In this document: positions 3,110 through 6,057 of the stretch, one piece after another
How the letters are laid out: each line of letters begins with the position of its first letter
Position numbering within the stretch: position 1 is the first letter of the stretch
Source of the DNA: Phycisphaerales bacterium
GTDB taxonomy: Bacteria > Planctomycetota > Phycisphaerae > Sedimentisphaerales > Anaerohalosphaeraceae
Reading direction: 5' to 3'
DNA: 6,057 nt
Assembly: GCA_011055475.1 (NCBI GenBank)
Contig: DSDH01000386.1
Span: forward strand, 1 to 6,057
The notes under the pieces: model-generated
Seen by the model: only the letters and a program-made list of their open reading frames with translations
Database searches by the model: none
What the model was told of the DNA's origin: nothing
Program-made: the position numbers and the translations under genes

Positions 3110-6057
3110 ATGCGCAACGTGGAAAGCAGCCCCACGGTGACGGACTGTGTATTTGATAGAAATGGGTGGGGGGAGGTGGCCTGCGGGATCGACAACCTGG
3201 ACAGCAGCCTGGAGATATCCGGGTGCCGGTTCGATGACAACCGGCCGCACAGTATCATCAACCGGGCCGGCAGCGCGGTGATTACAGACAGCACGTTTTC
3301 TTTGGGCAGTATACTTAATGATGGAACGAACGTGGAGATCATCGGCTGCGCCTTTGTGGATGCACAGGTCTACAGTGCATACAATTCCGTTGTGACGGTG
3401 AAGAACTGCACGTTCGAAGGCGAAGGGATGTTCAACAGTGGCAGTCAGGCGGAGGTCGTCAATTGTGTGTTCCGCCTGTGCGACTGGGGCACGGTATGGA
3501 ATTACAGCGGCAGCAGCGCGACCATGGTCAACTGCACGTTTGTGGAGAACAGACCTGACGCGTGGTACGGCGGCGGCGGGGCGATATTCAATCGCTACAA
3601 CAGCCATGCCGTTGTGAGAAACTGCATCTTCTGGGACAACGGCCCGGACGCCCTGCACAACGAGGACAGCAGTACGACGACGGTCACGTACAGCAATGTG
3701 CCGGGGGGCTGGCCCGGCGAGGGGAACATCGATGAGTATCCTCTGTTCATCGACGAAGAGGCCGGGGATTTTCGACTGAGGTGGTTCTCGCCGTGTGTGG
3801 ACGCCGGGTCGGACGCCGCGGTGGGCGTGGAGAGCGATCTTGGCGGCAATCCTCGGGTGGTGGACGGGTCTGGGGACGGGAGGGTATGTGTGGACATGGG
3901 GGCGTATGAGTATCAGCGTGAATCGACAGGCCTGGGTACGCTGCTGCAGATTGAGACATGGCCGCAGGAGGCGGCGGACGACGGGGCGGGATGGCGATTG
4001 GCCGGCGAGGGGGCCTGGCGCGTGTCGGGGGAGACGGTTTGCGATCTGGCGCCGGGGTATTACGAGGTGGAATTCAAGGAGCTTGACGGGTGGTTCGAGC
4101 CGGCGAGCATGCGGGTGTGCGTGATGCGGGACCTGCCCCACCATTCGACGGTGACATACGGGCCGGTCGGGACGTACGACATCGGGCAAATACCGCCGGG
4201 GGAGGTGGAGCACGGGGCGGCACTGGCCTTCTACGTGAAACCGGCGGCGCTCGGGCCCGATGCGGTGCTGGGGATGACGGCCGAACCTGCTCCGGCGGGC
4301 GAGATGACGTTTGACCCGGGGACGGGCCTGTTTGTCTACCGGCCGCACGATGACGCCGACGTCATGCCCTTCGACGCGACGTTCACGGCGACACAGGGCG
4401 GCCAGATGGAGGAGCAGACCATCGAGGTTTCCCCAATCGCGGATCTGCCGGCGGAATTCAGCCTCGTCAGCAGCCCGGTGCAGACTTTCCCGGATGACGA
4501 GAGCCGGGACTACCTGTTCGTCACCGAGATCGTCAGCGAGACGGATGAGGTGCTCAACGGCGTGGCCAAGCCGGTCCACTCCGTCACGATCGCCGGAAAG
4601 ACGGTCGTGTTTGAGCCCGGGCATTCGAACGGCCTCTATGAGGTCTACAGCAGCCCGGAGGGCGGGCCGTACGTGGCGGACATCAAGGAGATGACCATCT
4701 ACGCCGAGACGCTGGTCATCGGCGGCCCCCTGCATCTGCCACAGACGGAGGTGAGGATATATGCGCGCAGGCTTCTGTTGGACGGGCCCGATAGCTACAT
4801 CAGCACCAAGCCGTATGACGGCAGGACCGTTGAGCCGGGGCAGACCCTGCCGGGTTTGGACGGAGGCGATCTTTGCATGCATATTGCGTCGTTCAGTTGT
4901 CAACCGGCGGGAGGCTGGCGTTTTCGCGTGAGCGGCACGTCGGGACCTAATGGGGGCGCGATCGGCACACCGGGAGAGATGACATGGACGCTGGACGAGT
5001 TGAAGCCTCTGGCGTGGCTGTCACCGTACGCGGTGAAGATGGTTCTGGCCCACGCCAGGGATGCCTACCTGTACGGTTACACCGGCGAGGCGAACGCGAT
5101 ACTCGCCGAGTATCGCGAGCTGCTTGAAGCGTCTATGGCGCTGGATACGTGGGCCGGCCTGGAGGCCTCATGGCAACTGGAATTCGAGCAGATGCATGGC
5201 GAGGTGGTGACCCTGCTGCACCGGCTCGGTAACGGCCTGGACTACTTCGGCAATCCGCCGGGCTGGGTGCCGATGCTGTCGTTCGAGGTGACCAAGGCGT
5301 TTTACGAGCAGGAGATCAACCGCGCCGTGCGGGTGCTGTACCTGTCGTACTGGGTGCAGAACAAGGCGACGACGATTGCCGAGAAGTCCGCGGCGCTGGC
5401 GCGGTCACGCGAGGCCGTGTGGGGCCAGACGCAGGACTTCGCCGAGCAGTATCGGCAGATTCAGGCCTTGATCCCGAAGCTCAAGAGCGATGCGGCCCAG
5501 ATCGCGGCGCGGATCGGCCGGGCGGATTCGGGGGGATGCTCCGGCTTGCTGTGCGAATTGAAGCGCAAGGAAGAGGAACTGATCGCCCGGGCCGACCGGA
5601 TCGTCCAGAAGCGTCATGAGGTGCCATGGTGGAAGAAGGCCTTGAAGGGACTGGCCAGCGTGGTGACGTCCACGATCGGCGGCGCTGCCTCGGGCGGCCA
5701 GGCGGGGGCGGTCGCGGGACTGGCGACGGGTTCGATCTCCGCGTTGAGCGATGCGTTTCTGGCGCAGGAGGACCCGTGGCCGGCGATCAATAATCGCACG
5801 AGCGTGGCCAAGACATTTTACGATATCGACTTCGAGGCGGCAACGGGGCAGTGGCTCAATGGGTTCGAGGCCATTCCCGACGACCTGCAGGTCGTTGAGG
5901 GCGGCGGCGATACCTACTTGCAGGGCCTGCGGGTCCAGGCCGCGACCATGGCCGGCGGCATGCACCAGATCAAGGAGGCGTTGAAGGAAACCTCGCTGAG
6001 CAACGAGGAGGTGGCCGCGGAGCTCAAGAAGATCAAGGCCAAGGATCCGATCTTCAA
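3110..6057 (+). CDS. Continuation of the beta-helix protein: choice-of-anchor Q-like, Ig-like and coiled-coil parts (partial, no stop)
   Basis: This is the same frame as the 2564 gene; codon numbers here count from there, with TAG as 174. The frame is open from 3086, and the first ATG is at 3110, preceded by a weak GGTGGGG. A product starting there would lack a signal peptide, so independent translation makes little sense for this domain set. In order: C-x-F rungs with Cys at 195, 221, 262, 282, 301, 324 and 354 (Ser at 243), spaced 19-30 residues; a segment at about 380-451 from 'GNIDEYPLF' through 'SPCVDAG' to 'DMGAYEYQ', matching the choice-of-anchor Q type end of beta-helix proteins; a beta domain at about 460-533 of the 'GWRLAGEGAWRVSG' type seen repeatedly in large planctomycete proteins; a putative Ig-like segment at about 537-625 with 'TFDPGTGLFVYRP' and 'FDATFTAT'; an unassigned beta-rich region at about 627-800; and a mainly helical region from about 806. 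The last includes 'LSPYAVKMVLAHARDAYLYG', a coiled coil at about 933-1018, W1022-W1023, and a Gly/Ala-rich segment at about 1030-1062. It is cut by the window edge after codon 1164. Function is unknown; a surface adhesin, carbohydrate-binding or membrane-active role are all possible. Confidence 0.85.
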   Translation, partial: MRNVESSPTVTDCVFDRNGWGEVACGIDNLDSSLEISGCRFDDNRPHSIINRAGSAVITDSTFSLGSILNDGTNVEIIGCAFVDAQVYSAYNSVVTVKNCTFEGEGMFNSGSQAEVVNCVFRLCDWGTVWNYSGSSATMVNCTFVENRPDAWYGGGGAIFNRYNSHAVVRNCIFWDNGPDALHNEDSSTTTVTYSNVPGGWPGEGNIDEYPLFIDEEAGDFRLRWFSPCVDAGSDAAVGVESDLGGNPRVVDGSGDGRVCVDMGAYEYQRESTGLGTLLQIETWPQEAADDGAGWRLAGEGAWRVSGETVCDLAPGYYEVEFKELDGWFEPASMRVCVMRDLPHHSTVTYGPVGTYDIGQIPPGEVEHGAALAFYVKPAALGPDAVLGMTAEPAPAGEMTFDPGTGLFVYRPHDDADVMPFDATFTATQGGQMEEQTIEVSPIADLPAEFSLVSSPVQTFPDDESRDYLFVTEIVSETDEVLNGVAKPVHSVTIAGKTVVFEPGHSNGLYEVYSSPEGGPYVADIKEMTIYAETLVIGGPLHLPQTEVRIYARRLLLDGPDSYISTKPYDGRTVEPGQTLPGLDGGDLCMHIASFSCQPAGGWRFRVSGTSGPNGGAIGTPGEMTWTLDELKPLAWLSPYAVKMVLAHARDAYLYGYTGEANAILAEYRELLEASMALDTWAGLEASWQLEFEQMHGEVVTLLHRLGNGLDYFGNPPGWVPMLSFEVTKAFYEQEINRAVRVLYLSYWVQNKATTIAEKSAALARSREAVWGQTQDFAEQYRQIQALIPKLKSDAAQIAARIGRADSGGCSGLLCELKRKEEELIARADRIVQKRHEVPWWKKALKGLASVVTSTIGGAASGGQAGAVAGLATGSISALSDAFLAQEDPWPAINNRTSVAKTFYDIDFEAATGQWLNGFEAIPDDLQVVEGGGDTYLQGLRVQAATMAGGMHQIKEALKETSLSNEEVAAELKKIKAKDPIF

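Noticed and set aside
3096..3112. Internal restart at the ATG at 3110 with GGTGGGG upstream
   Set aside because: The G-rich stretch simply encodes W-W-G-G-G, a common beta-helix rung sequence. A product from here would have no signal peptide, so it is unlikely to be a real independent start.
2582..4903. A 773-codon open frame on the minus strand
   Set aside because: It lies antisense and in register with the beta-helix frame. Its translation is rich in Arg, His, Pro and Val without recognisable domains, while the plus strand shows a signal peptide and ordered domains. It is a GC-rich shadow.
5405..5965. A 186-codon minus-strand open frame near the right end
   Set aside because: It lies opposite the coiled-coil region of the beta-helix gene and has no supporting start signal or recognisable motif.

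Overview
The window is high-GC bacterial DNA. It carries three genes, all on the + strand, and the third runs off the right edge. The style points to a planctomycete-like bacterium (Phycisphaerae or a relative). That inference rests on a large-body prepilin-like protein of the FTLIELLVVIAII / FVDGH type, a Tat-exported TIM-barrel-like protein, and a giant secreted parallel beta-helix protein with a C-x-F rung pattern and a 'GAYEY' ending. No ribosomal or other taxonomic marker is present, so this is a judgement from gene families.

Layout. Positions 1-232 are a regulatory region with a near-consensus sigma70-type promoter (TTGACA-18-TATACT, 121-150), a 7-bp palindrome touching the -35 box, and a 10-bp inverted repeat whose arms lie at the -10/start site and just before the ribosome binding site. 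Positions 233-1108 encode a prepilin-like exported protein. A 113-base gap with a weak terminator-like hairpin follows. Positions 1222-2220 encode a Tat-signal protein that looks distantly like an aldo/keto reductase but shows no clear catalytic tetrad. The 343-base gap at 2221-2563 holds a hairpin after the stop codon, T-tracts, a second promoter with a perfect TATAAT box (2385-2390), a leader of about 165 bases and a very strong Shine-Dalgarno sequence.

From 2564 to the right edge (6057) there is one continuous reading frame of 1164 complete codons, broken once by an in-frame TAG at 3083-3085 (codon 174). The domain pattern continues across the stop: signal peptide, beta-helix rungs, choice-of-anchor Q-like end, two Ig-like segments, then a helical region with a coiled coil and a glycine/alanine-rich segment. 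The TAG falls inside a beta-helix rung at a variable polar position. It is best explained as a single-base GAG-to-TAG change (a nonsense mutation or sequencing error), with real amber decoding as the exciting but unproven alternative.

All three products appear to be exported or surface proteins, but nothing in the sequence shows that they work in one pathway. The two promoters suggest at least two transcription units. I see no tRNA, rRNA, CRISPR array, insertion sequence or phage gene.
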